Below are positions 1 to 11,601 of a stretch of 64,000 nt of DNA, one piece after another. Numbering within the stretch: the stretch's first letter is position 1; each line of letters opens with the position of its first letter. The stretch spans positions 31,288,278-31,352,277 of the forward strand of contig OY783194.1 in the NCBI GenBank assembly GCA_963678675.1, in the 5' to 3' direction. This DNA is from Xiphydria camelus. Its lineage: Eukaryota > Arthropoda > Insecta > Hymenoptera > Xiphydriidae. A program made the position numbers and the translations under genes. The notes under the pieces were generated by a model that was not told the DNA's origin, searched no databases, and worked only from the letters and a program-made list of their open reading frames with translations.

Positions 1-498
1 CGATTTGTCGTTCGGCTATACGATACAGGATTTCTTCTCTTTGCGAAGCCGCGAAATTCCTATAGGTACGGAATCGGCGCTGACCCGACAATCGTCGTCG
101 CAACGCGTCTTTCTCCGCGCGTGATCTGCAGCGCGTTCGCACGGAGATCGTCGCGGTGTGTCTGCGATCTTTTTAACCCCTCGCGCTCGGTTATACCAAG
201 GAGAACGCCCGTCGCTCGGTTCAAGGAGGGAAGGAGGGATTGCTAACTTAATTTGCGGCATTATTGGTATCGGATAATATGCAACGAAGGGGTTCTCGCG
301 CGCTCTCGGAACGCATATTAGCAACAGAATCCCCGCAAGTTCTTCGCGTTTGATATTACCGGACGGAGGCGCGCGGCGGTGTTGAATATCGCGCGCGGCG
401 GAGACGGCCGATGCGAGAGAGAGAGAGACGCGTTTTTAAATCTGTTGACTGGCGTGATTTTTTCGAGAATTTGTAATGAGGAAAAGGTTGTTTCAAAA
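1..498. other. No feature: CpG-rich intronic DNA
   Basis: Open frames here are fortuitous in CpG-rich sequence; nothing supportable seen. Confidence 0.5.
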
Positions 499-593
499 TG
501 TAGCAATCAATGCCGGAAAGTATGAGGGAAAAATTCCATAGGCGGGAAATGTAGTGATGGGACTGTTATGAATTACGATGAACTCAATTAAAT

Positions 594-747
594 CACAGTA
601 AAAAAAGTGGTATTAATTTTTCACTCCATCTCTCACCGGTGTGAACCTATATGTAGGTACTGCATCTGGTGTCATTCAGTCTTATATCACTATCATCTAA
701 CACCAAAAGTGGTCTATATAGGTCCACATCGCAGCATTTTTACAGTG
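594..747 (+). mobile_element. MITE family C copy
   Basis: Ends CACAGTAAAAAAAGTGG and TTTTTACAGTG with TA following. The body includes the family landmarks GGTGTGAACCTATATG and AAAAGTGGTCTATATAGGTC. Other copies are at 15685, 18637 and 37310, with a split copy near 3793. Confidence 0.7.
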
Positions 748-807
748 TACCATATTGTATAGGACTTATATTTACGGTTGACACACAAAGGTAAATTTTA
801 TACAGTA

Positions 808-1000
808 GGGTATACTGATATGAGGCGAATCGGATATATATCCATATTTTTCAGATCGTGGTGAAAATGAGCATTTTGATCATCCGTGTTATTTCGTTGG
901 AAAGGGTAAAAGTGATACGAATTACCTATCGAAACGCTCATTTTCATCACACTCTGAGAAATATTGTTCTATGATCCGATTCGCCTCGGATTCGATTCTA
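808..1000. mobile_element. MITE family G copy
   Basis: Palindromic family: GAGGCGAATCGGAT at the left and ATCCGATTCGCCTC at the right, with GTGAAAATGAGCATTT and its complement inside. Outer ends are diverged. Confidence 0.65.
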
Positions 1001-1065
1001 TAGTATTTAACCAAATTCATAACTACACTGTCACTAAACTTCTTACTTTCTGGAATTGATTGCTA

Positions 1066-1273
1066 CACTGTAAAAGGAATTTGTATTAAATTTCCTATAA
1101 TTGTATATAAAACTTTAATCCAATACGTGATTGTGAAAATTAAAATACTCTCTTACGAAATTTATAAGAGAAATTTCACAAGGAGATATATTAATTTTCA
1201 AAATTACTTACGAATTGAGAAAAGGCTTTGTACCTACAAAAGTGTGTTAAAAATACAATTTTTTTTTACAGTG
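1066..1273 (+). mobile_element. MITE family M copy
   Basis: CACTGTAAAAGG to TTTTTACAGTG, TA on both sides. The body shows ATAAAACTTTAATCCAATACG and ATATTAATTTTCAAAATTAC. Related copies are at 18480, 48997, 51062 and 63830. Confidence 0.7.
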
Positions 1274-1302
1274 TACACTTTGAAATTTAATTTTTCTCAG
1301 TG

Positions 1303-2342
1303 TTATCTTACATCTTCCACGCCGACTGCAAGACGCGCTGCGTTCGAGCAGATATTAGCCGTCGCATCGCCGAGAGACTTCCGATATCTTCTCCCTTATA
1401 TTTCCATGGCTTCATACGAACGATACGATACGACCGCGCGCGCGCGATGGCCTCGATGTCTTCGGGGGGGTGCTACTATACGTTGGCGGGGGGGTTTATT
1501 TCCGGCGGATGCGCGACAGGGATACGAGACTCCGCGCCGTCCTCCCGTTCGACTCGCGTTGACAGACGCGAGTGGGCTGCTCGCGCTAGTAAGTATATTG
1601 CTCGAGTGCGACGCGTCCCGCGCGCGAGGGCGCGTGCCTCCTCCGCCGCCACCACCACCACCACCACCGCCACCGCCGCCGCCGTCGAGACCTCGAGTCT
1701 GTGGCGAGAAGCCCCTTGGGTGGTTTACGGTGTCTAGTTTCTCTCCTTTCCCGTTTACGTCCGCATTGATGCGCGCCGCTTTCCAAAATCGAAACAACGC
1801 CGACCCCTCGCGTCGCTCGTCAGACTCTTTCGGAGGATGCGATGAGACGATTGGATACCCCGAACAAATTTTATAACAGACTCGGAGAGAAATATCGTCG
1901 AGGTCGTTTTTCAATTTAAAATTGACGAAATTATATCTATTCTTAATTTGTAGGGATGCGCATTTATCTCGAATCTAAATAATGATTTCGCGATATTTCG
2001 ATCGTTTCTTCATTTCAAAAAGTACAAATTTACACAGAAATCCATGATCCGTGGTGACGTTTTTCGGAATTTCATGGGAAGATTGTATGGTACTCGAGGA
2101 ACATTTATATTTGATAAAAAATGCAGTATTTTTCCGAAGATTAAAGCCAATATTTTTAGCAGCGAGCGTGCTGTGAATTTGAAATACTACAGTAGATATT
2201 TCCAAGCAGAACACGTCCTAATAGACATGTTCTAGTAGGTACTAACTGTTACCCGCGACTTCGTCTGCGTGGAATTTGAATTATCGTATTTTTTTTTCAA
2301 TTTACGAATATTAATATTGGATATTAAAGAGGAATATCCACC
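1303..2342. other. No gene: CpG-rich then AT-rich DNA
   Basis: Contains the trinucleotide tract at 1645. From 1880 on it is AT-rich without recognised repeats. Confidence 0.5.
1645..1690 (+). repeat. Trinucleotide (CCG/CCA)n tract
   Basis: About 14 CCR/CCG triplets. They produce the proline- or glycine-run open frames on both strands here. Confidence 0.9.
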
Positions 2343-2912
2343 CATCCAAATAAACAATCGCGCGTAAATTGTACAGCAACTTTAGGTAGTATTAGCTCAT
2401 CTGATGCATCAAGGTTGTTCGCTTAATGAGTTATCACAGAGCAAGCATATTTGCGACATGAAATGATTTCAAAATTATACAAATAAATAATGCTAAACGT
2501 GTATTCAATGTAAAAACACTTTATCGTAAATATAAATCGATTAATTTAAATTATATTACACTGAAAACAAAAATGGTATATTGCCGCAATTAAATCTGCG
2601 TTTACGGGTAGAGGAATGCAGAATCAGTGGCTCCTACTGATACATTTGATTATAACGATTAACAGCTAGCTGTAGTTCATTCGAGTCAGCTATTAATCCA
2701 ACTAACTCTCTTGATCTGCACTTCCCAATCCAGCACTGCCGATTTAGTCAAATCTACTACATTTTTTTCTCAGTGTATACCCAATGTAAATTTGACAATT
2801 TATTTCAAAATAGGTATTCTTTCAGATTCATGTGGCAAAGCAAACTTGGACCTTAGAACGATCAATCATTATAATTTGTACGAACGTCGTGACGATCATT
2901 CAAGTCTATCCG
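2343..2912 (+). mobile_element. Repeat family L copy with nested MITE A
   Basis: Left part (GTAAATTGTACAGCAACTTT, GATGCATCAAGGTTG) and right part (CGTGACGATCATTCAAGTCT) both match the copy at 13808-14480. That copy lacks the A insertion, so it serves as an empty-site comparison. A minus-strand fragment lies at about 20120-20352. Confidence 0.6.
2559..2775 (+). mobile_element. MITE family A copy
   Basis: CACTGAAAACAAAAATGG to TTTTTCTCAGTG with flanking TA. The body contains ATAACGATTAACAGCTA and ATCTGCACTTCCCAATCC. It is inserted in family L. Confidence 0.75.
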
Positions 2913-3792
2913 GGCCGCGCGAAACGAATAAACTGCAAACGCGAAAAAGAGCAATATAATTTCATCGATCAAAGTTCGCGAACGAGTCGCGCAGTAGAGG
3001 TGGTCGCGGCGCAAATCCGTCTCGCCGGTGGAACGGTAGATTTTCAAAGCGACCGCCGACGCGCGGCGCTGTCGCGCGCACCGACACCTCGAAAGGTGTG
3101 CGGCAGGCCCGGCGAGCAGTTCCTCTCTCCGTCTGGATTCCGCTCCGCTTCGACCTCTACTCGCGCGTCGCGCGCGTGTGGTGCGCCGCGAAAGGGTTGG
3201 GCGACGCGCGGGTCGCAACGCACGCGCGCGCGAGCGCTAACCCATACCAACAAAGTCGAGCCGCGACACTCCTCGCGTCCAGCTCGCCGCGTTTGATACG
3301 ATTAACGCGCCGCCGTGCCGTGGGGGGGTCGCCGTTGTAAATAAGGCCATTACCACTGTCGCGCGGCTGACGAGCGAGAAACGTCTTCGAGCGACGCAGT
3401 TCCAACGGAGCGACTGTTATTATTGCCGCGGATCTTCGAAGGGACGATCGCGCGTCGTTTTTTTTTTTTCAATCGAACGGTCGATATTTCGGCAAAGCAC
3501 GTGCGATTCGACGAGACCGGCCGAGCTCTCGCGCGCGCTGGGCACGCACACCGACGCGCGCGTGGCTCGGGGCAATAAAAATTAAAGCGTCTCGTAATGA
3601 AGGCCCATTGTGTCACGGTTGACGTCAAACCCAAATTGGACATTCGATCCACTCGATGACCGCGGCGCGAGAGCGGCGAACGCGCCGCTACCCGCTGGAC
3701 CGCCGCACGGAAGTGCAATCACGAATCGCCGACCGCGGGCGAATCGCGAGCGCCGAATGCGATGTGTCCCGAGATGAATGCGTGATTTTGCG
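2913..3792. other. No feature: CpG-dense DNA
   Basis: High CpG with a T run near 3461; overlapping open frames on both strands are composition effects. Confidence 0.5.
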
Positions 3793-4080
3793 CACTGTAA
3801 AAAATTCTGCGGTGTGGACCTTTGCTTACTCGTCATGAAGGAGACTTCATTATCATTGTCTCGTTGTCTATGAACTTCTGGCCTACATTGAGACAAGACA
3901 TTGTTATAGATAAAAATGTAGTCTTCGAAAAAGTGTTATAGAAATATGAGCCAAAAGCCCGTAAATAATGAGATAATAGTGATTGGAGTTTCTTTCCCGG
4001 CGAGTAATTTTAACCGCGCATGTGATATAGATTACTTTTGGTGTTAGATAACAGTGGCCTGAGATTGGATGACACAAAAA
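3793..4080 (-). mobile_element. Split MITE C copy carrying nested MITE D
   Basis: CACTGTAAAAAATTCTGCGG (family C end, minus orientation) at 3793-3820 and the internal C block ACTTTTGGTGTTAGATAACA near 4035 are separated by a family D copy (about 3817-4031). D is recognised by TAATGAGATAATAGTGATTG and TTTCTTTCCCGGCGAGTAA. The far C end is missing. Confidence 0.6.
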
Positions 4081-4156
4081 GATCCATATTTCACCACACG
4101 GTTGAATTATGGTCTCCAAGATTTTGATTCGATCAACCAACTTATTTTTCTCTTAA

Positions 4157-4247
4157 CCCTTAACTGGTATACCTACATCTTTTTTTCTAAAACGTAACGA
4201 TTTAATGCGCTTGGGGTCAGGAGTGACCCCAGTATACAAGTTAAGGG
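4157..4247. mobile_element. piggyBac-type MITE flanked by TTAA
   Basis: A 91-base element with TTAA at both sides (4153-4156, 4248-4251). Ends are CCCTTAACTGGTATAC and GTATACAAGTTAAGGG, and there is an internal hairpin GGGGTCAGGAGTGACCCC. A TTAA target plus CCC ends is the piggyBac signature. Confidence 0.65.
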
Positions 4248-4251
4248 TTAA

Positions 4252-4396
4252 TCTGAATCAGTGAAAATCACTGAAAATCAATGAAAAGTCACTGCAATCC
4301 AGTGAATAGAAGGTTACTGAAATTATAGTAACCTTATATTCACTGGATTTCAGTGTCTCTGCACTGGTTTTCAGTTATCTTTACCGATTCAGATTG
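4252..4396. repeat. 145-base foldback hairpin
   Basis: TCTGAATCAGTGAAAA at the left pairs with the complement near 4375-4396, and CCAGTGAATAGAAGGTTACT pairs with AGTAACCTTATATTCACTGG around a short loop. A compact hairpin directly beside the TTAA MITE. Confidence 0.6.
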
Positions 4397-5039
4397 ACAG
4401 AACACCTGGCTCTCCTTTACCGTATACGCAGATGATTCCTCAAGCGCCGACAGTTGCGTGCGAATTTCGCTAACAGCCGTCACTCATATCAGGCGTTACC
4501 TCGACCGCTGCCGTGTCGTCGCGTCTTTAAATATGCAGTAGCGCACCGCTCGGACTTCTCGGCCTTACGTTCCTTCCCGTCTTTTATTCCTCAAGCCGCT
4601 GGCTCACTCAGATGGGCGTGCGCGCTCGATTCTCTTCCCCGCGTACATACGCGGGTACCTACGCCGCTTATACAGCTCGTCACCGAAGCGAGTTCATTTT
4701 ATAAACACGTCGTTTCGGCGCTACACTCCCGCGCCGCCGGCTTCGAGCGGAGAGGGACCACCTTGGGAGTCCCCGTTTCGACGCCAATCTGTACTCGCGC
4801 TACGCTCCGATGTTAAGCTCTCGCACTCGTTCCTTCCAACCTTCTATAATGAACACTCTCTCGTTCTTTCTTACGTTTCCTCTCGCGGGGCTTTTTGCGT
4901 ACCTATGCGTGCGCTACCTTCGTATTTAGACGCGCGTCTAGGCATCGGCGAGACCGGCCGATGAGGGTGCGTGGTAGAGAAATTTAGTGAATTTGGCAGG
5001 ACGTTTCGTCTTTCGATTTAATACGATATTTGACTAGAA
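4397..5039. other. No feature seen
   Basis: Mixed-composition unique DNA; no repeat or coding signal. Confidence 0.5.
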
Positions 5040-5310
5040 AACAATTTTCATATTTCACAATTTAATTTGTCATCTGTATACATATTCAATGTCGCGTGAA
5101 ACAAAAAAGATCCGAATAAATAATTATTCGCTGAGTTATAAGCGCATTTTTCTCTGCTGAATTATGACGTCATCGAAGAGCCGTGAGAGAGATAGATTTC
5201 TGAATATCGTTTGCCGGCTCGGATGAGGGCGAAGATGAAAAATGAAAAAAATACGGAGTTGATAATTTTGTTCAAATTTGTCGAATCATCGATAAAAAAA
5301 AATCAGTCGA
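5040..5310 (+). repeat. Repeat family N copy
   Basis: Landmarks ATAATTATTCGCTGAGTTAT, TGACGTCATCGAAGAGCC (5165-5182) and GAAAAAAATACGGAGTTGAT recur at 24105, 32770, 33140, 40195 and 47395. Ends are not defined. It contains a perfect CRE-like TGACGTCA. Confidence 0.6.
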
Positions 5311-5926
5311 CTACCCTATTGTCGTTGTCTCGCGTGGTACACGGTGAAAATATAATTGTAACGATCACTATGATGACATATTAACGGAGGACTATAGATA
5401 CCTATTGCCATTTTATAACTGGAATAAATACGAAAGTTGTTACGAATGCTTATTTTATGTTAGGTACATAGTATATTTTACTATGTAACGTCGCATTGAT
5501 TAATGAAAAGATGGAGAGCTTTCTTTCATAAAAATCGAAGATTGCTTCGGAAAAAAAAATCTTATACGAACGATCGCGTTGATCGCCGTGAGGAATCTCA
5601 GCTCCATCCGCTGGTTCGCTTACCGAGAAGTGCGTATTTATATATCTATACAATGATTCGATCGTTTTTCATCGCGTGACTGCGGAAGCTCCGAATCTCT
5701 CGTATAGGTATAATAACATCGCGAGAGGAACGCGATGTGGCTTTTACGTACTCGCGAGGCAAGCAGCGGAGAGCGGGGTCGATAATTGGATTAATTATCC
5801 GCGCCCTTCGCCCCGCGCGTCACTCGGCTTGTAATGCGATCGGAATATCCGTCCGAGGGCGGTGATATTCCGTGCAACCGCGGGGACTCGCTGAAAAAGT
5901 TTGACAAAGCGCGGCTTCGATTCCGT
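5311..5926. other. No feature seen
   Basis: AT-rich to 5660, then CpG-rich up to the E element; the boundary is sharp. Confidence 0.5.
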
Positions 5927-6165
5927 CCAGGCGGAAAAGTTCTATATAATTTGTATATGGAGCATATGTGGAGATTTGGCCAAATAGGAATTATATATTA
6001 TTTCTCTATTAATCATATAAGGACTACACATAGATTTTTCAATGATTGTGCAATGTACCTAATGCATATATAGTCTACCTATATATGATTATTATAAAAA
6101 TCATATAATCCATATGTGAGCAAAACTACATATATATATGAATCGTATATAACTTTTCCGCCTGG
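5927..6165. mobile_element. MITE family E copy
   Basis: CCAGGCGGAAAAGTTCTATA at the left and AACTTTTCCGCCTGG at the right, with an AT-rich palindromic interior built of CATATATGGATTATAT-like units. Confidence 0.75.
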
Positions 6166-6466
6166 GCTGTTACAGAAGTTGTTAAAAGCTTCTAACACAT
6201 TTATGAATTCAATTTACAAAACTGAGCGTGAAATTGAAAAACAGTTGGGAATTTACGATACATATTTTGATTTTACGATATCTCACTGTGATTCTACAAT
6301 ATTCTTCGTGACTTTCCTATACATTCCTCACATGGAATTTCTGTTTTCGCGTCAAATTGTCAGTGGTTTTACTGCTTTTGTGTTTGTTAGAAGTTTCCAA
6401 CAGAATTTTTGAATTCAAAAAAGATATCTTTAACAGTGTATATTTTGATTTTTGAATGCCTTTGCA

Positions 6467-6590
6467 ATCCACATATATAGTCCGTATATATAATTACTGT
6501 AGAAATCATTTATAATCCTTACACTGATGACGAAATCCACATATGAATCTTACGCAAAATATAAATAAGTATAGAACTTTTCCCCCTGGG
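6467..6590. mobile_element. MITE family E fragment (right end)
   Basis: CCACATATATAGTCCGTATA through GAACTTTTCCCCCTGGG; the left end is missing. The 6170-6466 spacer is AT-rich with weak inverted repeats (AGCTTCTAACACA / TGTTAGAAGT). Confidence 0.5.
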
Positions 6591-8095
6591 CGAGTTCGAG
6601 TTTCACACACGAAACTGTTCCGACTAATTTCCAATCGCGCGCGGAAGGTCGTATCGTTCCGAAGAATACACGGGCGCGCAACCCACATACGAATGACAAT
6701 TGGTCGCATCGGCCTCCTACATAATATAACCGCATTACAAATGACATTGACTCTTGACTGCGGCGTGCATAAAATCGCTCGTGCTTCCCGCGATGACCCG
6801 CGCGAAAATAACGAAAAAAAAAAGAAGGCTTCCCAGAAGGTCCAACACCTCGAGGCGACCTCACTCGCGCGGGGGAATGAAAAACCGTCGACAAATGCCT
6901 TCGAGTGACAAATCGCAAATAATCTCTCGGGGTGCGCTCACCCGTCATTTTGCATTACAGTCGTGCGTATCTTTAGGCCGTCTTCCCCTCCTTTTTTTTC
7001 CGCTTGAAACGAGAGACGAGACGACGAGCGATCGTCAACGCGCGAACGTCCGATCCTCCTCCTCCTCCTCTTCCTCCTTACGCCGCGGCGGCTTCGTCTG
7101 CGTATCGCTCCCTCTCTCTTTCCCTCATTCTTTCCCTCCCCTCCATCCACCCGTCTCGCCCTTCCTCTCTCGATGTCCTCCTCCCAGGGCCCTCTCGTCG
7201 CACTACCAACGACGATTGTATTATCCCGGTAGTTAATGCTATTTCGCGAGTTGAGTTTGACGAGTTTACGACGCGATTCTACGAGAGTACGAATGGTCGG
7301 CCGGGGGACGGACGGTTCGCGACGGACGGACCCTCGTCTCGCGCCACGCCGCCGTTGATTTATGCCCGACGTTACCTTTGCCAATGGATTTACATCCTGA
7401 TATTTATTATTCGGAATATTATCGCGCGCGTTTATTGCGTTAGTCGAAATGCCTGGCGAGCTCTCGGACGGCGGATCCCGTGGTCGCGGCCTCGCGCGTC
7501 ACGATCCGCGAAACTTGGACGCCTTCCGATATCGGAGCGACCGGACGATGTCGCTCGGTTTCGATTTCTCGTAGTTTCGCGTTCGAATGTAACATTCGTT
7601 CTTTTCCCGTGCGAATTCGTTGCCCGGGGAAAGGAATTCTGACAGGATAACGAGAAACTTGCCGTGGCAACATTTTGGTTTTAATGTAAGGACAGCTAAA
7701 TAAATACATATAATTGGTGTTATAAATTCAATTGGCTACCTTGAGAAAACAGTTTATTTATGATTAATATATATATAATATATATAAATATAAATTCAAC
7801 CCCAGGTATATTTTAAACGAAATATTGATACAGGTGAATAAAGTAGGAGTTATATTATTTTAGCAAAAAAATTGACCATTTGACCCATTTCACGCAATCC
7901 GAAACAATGAAAAGACAAATTCAACTGAGAAGTCGCATAATAAGTGGTTTTAGAGGACAAATTTCGAACTAGGTTTTAGGGTGAAAAAGGGGAAATCTTA
8001 AAAAAGTAGAAGAATACAAGGGAATAGAGGGGACACACTGAAGCCTGCTTTCTCAGTGTATGTAAGTTTTGTCGTCACAGCAATTAAACTGATGT
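6591..8095. other. No gene: CpG-rich, pyrimidine-rich, then AT-rich
   Basis: TCC-rich stretches at 7051-7078 and 7100-7190; a TA-rich patch at 7765-7795 with a possible family O fragment (AACAGTTTATTTATGATTAA) at 7749. Confidence 0.45.
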
Positions 8096-8326
8096 AAAAG
8101 ATCTAGTTTAATACGAACGTAACAGAAAAATGTATTCGAGATAAATAGGAATTTATTCACATCGAACAAAAGTCTATATGAATTGGATAAATGTATTGCG
8201 TATCTTTTTAATCAAGCATGAACCTAATAAAATATGTATTTATTCAATTTACATAGACTTCTTTTCAATGTGAATAAATTTCTATTCATCTCAAATAAAT
8301 TTTTCGTCATCATGCAGGTTCGTATT
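8096..8326. mobile_element. MITE family B copy
   Basis: Foldback: ATCTAGTTTAATACGAACGT at one end, CATCGAACAAAAGTCTATAT inside, and the complement of both on the far side (TTTCTATTCATCTC). Ends are eroded. Confidence 0.6.
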
Positions 8327-9651
8327 TCCTGGATACGCACGACTTGTACTTGGCGTCAACAAGAGTGAAATTAATTTTCAAAAACTGACTTGAACAATTT
8401 TTCAAGATAATAAGTAACGTTTTCCAATGGCACATTCCGGAAATGGAAAACAAAAAAGAGTCGAACGGATACACGATTCTGCGTAACATCTTCCTTCACG
8501 CGATCTTGCATCCCCGATTCACAAGCGCCGCAGCCCGCACAGGCATCGCGCGCCGCGCAACCACGCTTGTTTTTCCGCGCCCTCGCGATCGCGTCCTTCC
8601 CGGCAGCGACACCGCGCCGCGAGCTCCGCCGCGAACGCCTTCCGTTCGATCGCTTTCCCGTCTCGCGCGAGAAATCGTCACGGCGGCGCGTCGGCTTCGC
8701 TCGTATACCCGTAGCTCGGGGGCTCCGCGATCGCGCGGCGCGCCCTGTTTTCGTACCGGTTCGCTTTCCGCGAACGGCACGCGTAATTCCCTCCGCGAGG
8801 ACCGAATCCGTATCATTAAATTAATACACGCGCGCGCGGCCCCGACCGCGGTCCACGGGGGCGTAATTTCAGGCGGATCGCGGCGCGCGCACTTATCGTA
8901 AATTCGACCGATTATTCATTCAGGGAGCCAAACGCCACTGTCGGCTCCCGTTCTCCGAAGGGACACGCGATCCTCGGATCCACCGCGCGGCCTTGGATCA
9001 CGCCAGCCGGCCGCAGCTACCCGCGCCGAGACGCGCGTCTACGAACCGTCTGCGCTCCCCGCGCGTCTCTTCCGCGCTACACCCACACTCAAATCATTCA
9101 AATTATTCCCGGCTAATGACACGTCCGCGCCCCCCGATTTTAATAATTCCACCGGTCGCCGCGTGGGCACGCGAGGCGTCGACGGGAAGCGCGGAGGCGA
9201 GAGCGCGGACGTCGCGACGGCACTTCCGGTGCGTCGCGAAACGTCGAACCCGTTCGCGCGCGCGCGCGCACGCCCGTAACCGAGGTGGAAAACGCGGAGT
9301 ATCCGGAGTTCTTCGTCGGGGAGGGTTGATTCGACACGCGGGATGGGGCGCGCGTCTCGCCCCGTCGTGCGCTCGTGCCCAATTTTAACCCCGGACTCTC
9401 TCTCTCTCTCTCGCCTCCCCCCGTTTTTCTAAATCTATTTCGGATGCTCCCGAAGGGGCTGCCACCGCGCGAGGACGCAAATATATCATCGACGATTCCT
9501 CGCGCCCTCCGCGCTCGTCCCAGCGCGGCCCTTTCTTTCGCGTCGGGGATCGGCTATCGCGCGCAAGGCACTGTTTTCGATCGGGGTTACTGAATACATA
9601 CTTGGGGCTGCTTGAGCTCAATATTCGTTCGAGTAACTGTATATATATTTA
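8327..9651. other. No gene: very CpG-dense DNA
   Basis: Dense CpG from 8520 to 9380 with a short CT tract at 9399. It could be a CpG-rich regulatory block, but no specific motif was identified. Confidence 0.45.
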
Positions 9652-9793
9652 GGGCCGATATTACAATGTCAGTTTAAACCGAAGGGGTTACAGGTTACCG
9701 CTGTTTTTGGTATATGTTCGTCTGACACGAAATATACCAAAACCAGCGGTAACCTGTAACCTTCGGTTTAACCTGACATTGTAATATCGGCCC
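9652..9793. mobile_element. 142-base foldback flanked by TTA
   Basis: GGGCCGATATTACAATGTCA / complement, with arms almost perfect to the centre (GGTTACAGGTTACCGCTG against CAGCGGTAACCTGTAACC). TTA at both sides (9649-9651, 9794-9796), as in PIF/Harbinger MITEs. Confidence 0.7.
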
Positions 9794-10017
9794 TTAGTTA
9801 GACGCCCGTATCTAACCTTAAAATTTAGTTGAATCGAACGATTTTTCTTTCTCGGGGATAGTTAACAAAATACTTCCACCCCGCTCGTCTGACAACGACT
9901 TTTGTTGAAACGAACCAACTCGGATTGATTTAGCAAAGTTGAATTGATTTCCATCTATCGTAAAAAACAAAACGAATTTTATCGGATACAACGATAAAAA
10001 TTGAGCCATTCAAATTA

Positions 10018-10238
10018 TATCACATGATGCTGAGTTTAGTTGCTAGGATAGAAACACAAGTCACTGTTATTTCGATATCTGTAAGTTTTTGGCTCATATT
10101 TGTATAATTTTGTGAAAATAACATTTTTATTTACCTACAATAAAGTTTCATGTCGATGTAGGCAAAAGATCATTGGTAGTAATGAAATAATAGTGATTAG
10201 AGTTTCCTTTCTGGCGAGTAAGTTTAACCTCATGTATA
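10018..10238. mobile_element. MITE family D copy (diverged left arm)
   Basis: AATGAAATAATAGTGATTAG and TTTCTGGCGAGTAAGTTTAA identify the right arm. The left arm is recognisable but eroded (GCTGAGTTTAGTTGCTAGGA). Confidence 0.55.
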
Positions 10239-10439
10239 ATAATATGCAGTCCAACCAAACACACGATGGTTAATTTGATGAAATTTAGCCTTCAAGCCAA
10301 ACAATTCGGTCGGAACAACTAATTTTTTTCTCAGAGTGTGCGATTCATCCGCCCACGCGCTCCGTCGTACGCACCGACGCTCGTCAAAGTGACGTCGCTG
10401 CTTGCAAAACAATCGCTCGTACATTCCACGTAGACAAAA

Positions 10440-10674
10440 CACGGAAAAAAATAATTTTGCAGTCGCGGCAAAACTAGGTTTTGCTGGGAACTTTTTGATC
10501 TCACAACAGGAACATTATCTGTGGCAGCGAAAGATGTGTTCGATGATCCCAGCAAATATATTTACTATTATCGAACATATCTTTTGCCGCCACAGATAAT
10601 ATTTTTTTCGCGGTACCAAGAAATTCTCAGCGAAACCTTGTTTCGTTAAAATTGCAAAATCATTTTTTCCCGCG
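10440..10674. mobile_element. Foldback family K copy
   Basis: ACGGAAAAAAATAATTTTGC to AAAATCATTTTTTCCCGCG, with internal complementary arms (ATTATCTGTGGCAGCGAAAG / CTTTTGCCGCCACAGATAAT). A second partial copy lies at 20356-20513. Confidence 0.65.
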
Positions 10675-11262
10675 TACGTACAAACGACCGTCCATCCGTA
10701 GTGCAGCGCTTGGAAAGCGATGCGAGCTGCAGAACTTGTGCGTTCGACGAAACGCCACCTACGACTCGACGACTCGCCAGTTCACTCCCCGCGATACCCA
10801 GTCGTCGTTAACCGCCAGGATCGAAGTCACGAACGGAAGCTCTCCGCGGGATGGACGATCCAGAGTATCGAGGCAGAGACAGAGAAAGCAGTCGCTTCGG
10901 TCGTCGCGCCGCGGCAATACAACCCGCGCAACGTGGGGAGGCTGCCGGGGCTGCGGCGCGAGACGACGCATCCTCGAGACACACGCGGAGGTCTTCGACG
11001 CGCACGCGAGGACACGCGATACGAGCACGCGTCTCTCGCCGCTGCGGCGTCTATAGTCAAGGTCAAGGTTGCTTCCCCTCCGCGCAGCTGGAACGCTCCA
11101 CCGTCGCGTGGAGGGGGGCGTCGGCGGCGGCGGCGGCGAGGGACCCTCGGAACGATACGAGGCGTCAAAGGCGACGTCGAACGAGGAACGTCGACGTGTA
11201 GTGCTGCTGTCGAGAGTGGAGGAAGCGTCGCGCGGGTGAAGAGCTCCGATCGCGTAGGGTGC
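10675..11262. other. No feature: CpG-rich DNA
   Basis: Many overlapping open frames on both strands, none with recognisable protein content. Confidence 0.5.
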
Positions 11263-11451
11263 GCAGGCGGAAAAGTTCTTCTGTATGGTTTGTGTATTAT
11301 AGTCCACACATACGAATTTGGTTCTATATGGATTATATATATAATTTGTGTATAAACCATATATGTGTGTGGACTGTATCTTATAGATTATCGGAATCTT
11401 TTAAATTTTTGGATAATCTATGTACAGTCTATATGTGGTTTACATGGAAAT

Positions 11452-11601
11452 TATATCGCTGCTCCGGAAGAACAATGACGCAAGTGCAAATTTTGAAATT
11501 TTCTTAATTAAACATTATTTTTAAGACTCTATTGAGGGTTTTAATTAAAAAATTTCAAAATTCGCACTTGTGCGTCATTGTTCCTCCGGAGCAGCGATAT
11601 A
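11452..11601. mobile_element. 150-base foldback element
   Basis: TATATCGCTGCTCCGGAAGA / complement, with arms continuing through ACAATGACGCAAGTGCAAAT. Only the central 30 or so bases do not pair. Abuts the next foldback. Confidence 0.6.

Larger units (their letters stand above)
503..1063. mobile_element. Inverted-repeat element S with two nested MITEs
   Basis: Ends GCAATCAATGCCGGAAAGTA (503-522) and its near complement (1044-1063, 18 of 20 matching), with TA on both sides. Family C (594-747) and family G (about 808-1000) sit inside it. The right TA is shared with the abutting family M copy. Confidence 0.6.

Noticed and set aside
1127..1914. Long overlapping open frames on both strands around the trinucleotide tract
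   Set aside because: Polyproline and polyglycine come from the (CCG/CCA)n repeat; the plus frame starts in MITE M; no recognisable domain.
6754..7642. Plus-strand frames of 160 and 212 codons
   Set aside because: Composition-driven Arg/Ser/Pro-rich frames; no start context, splice sites or homology recognised.
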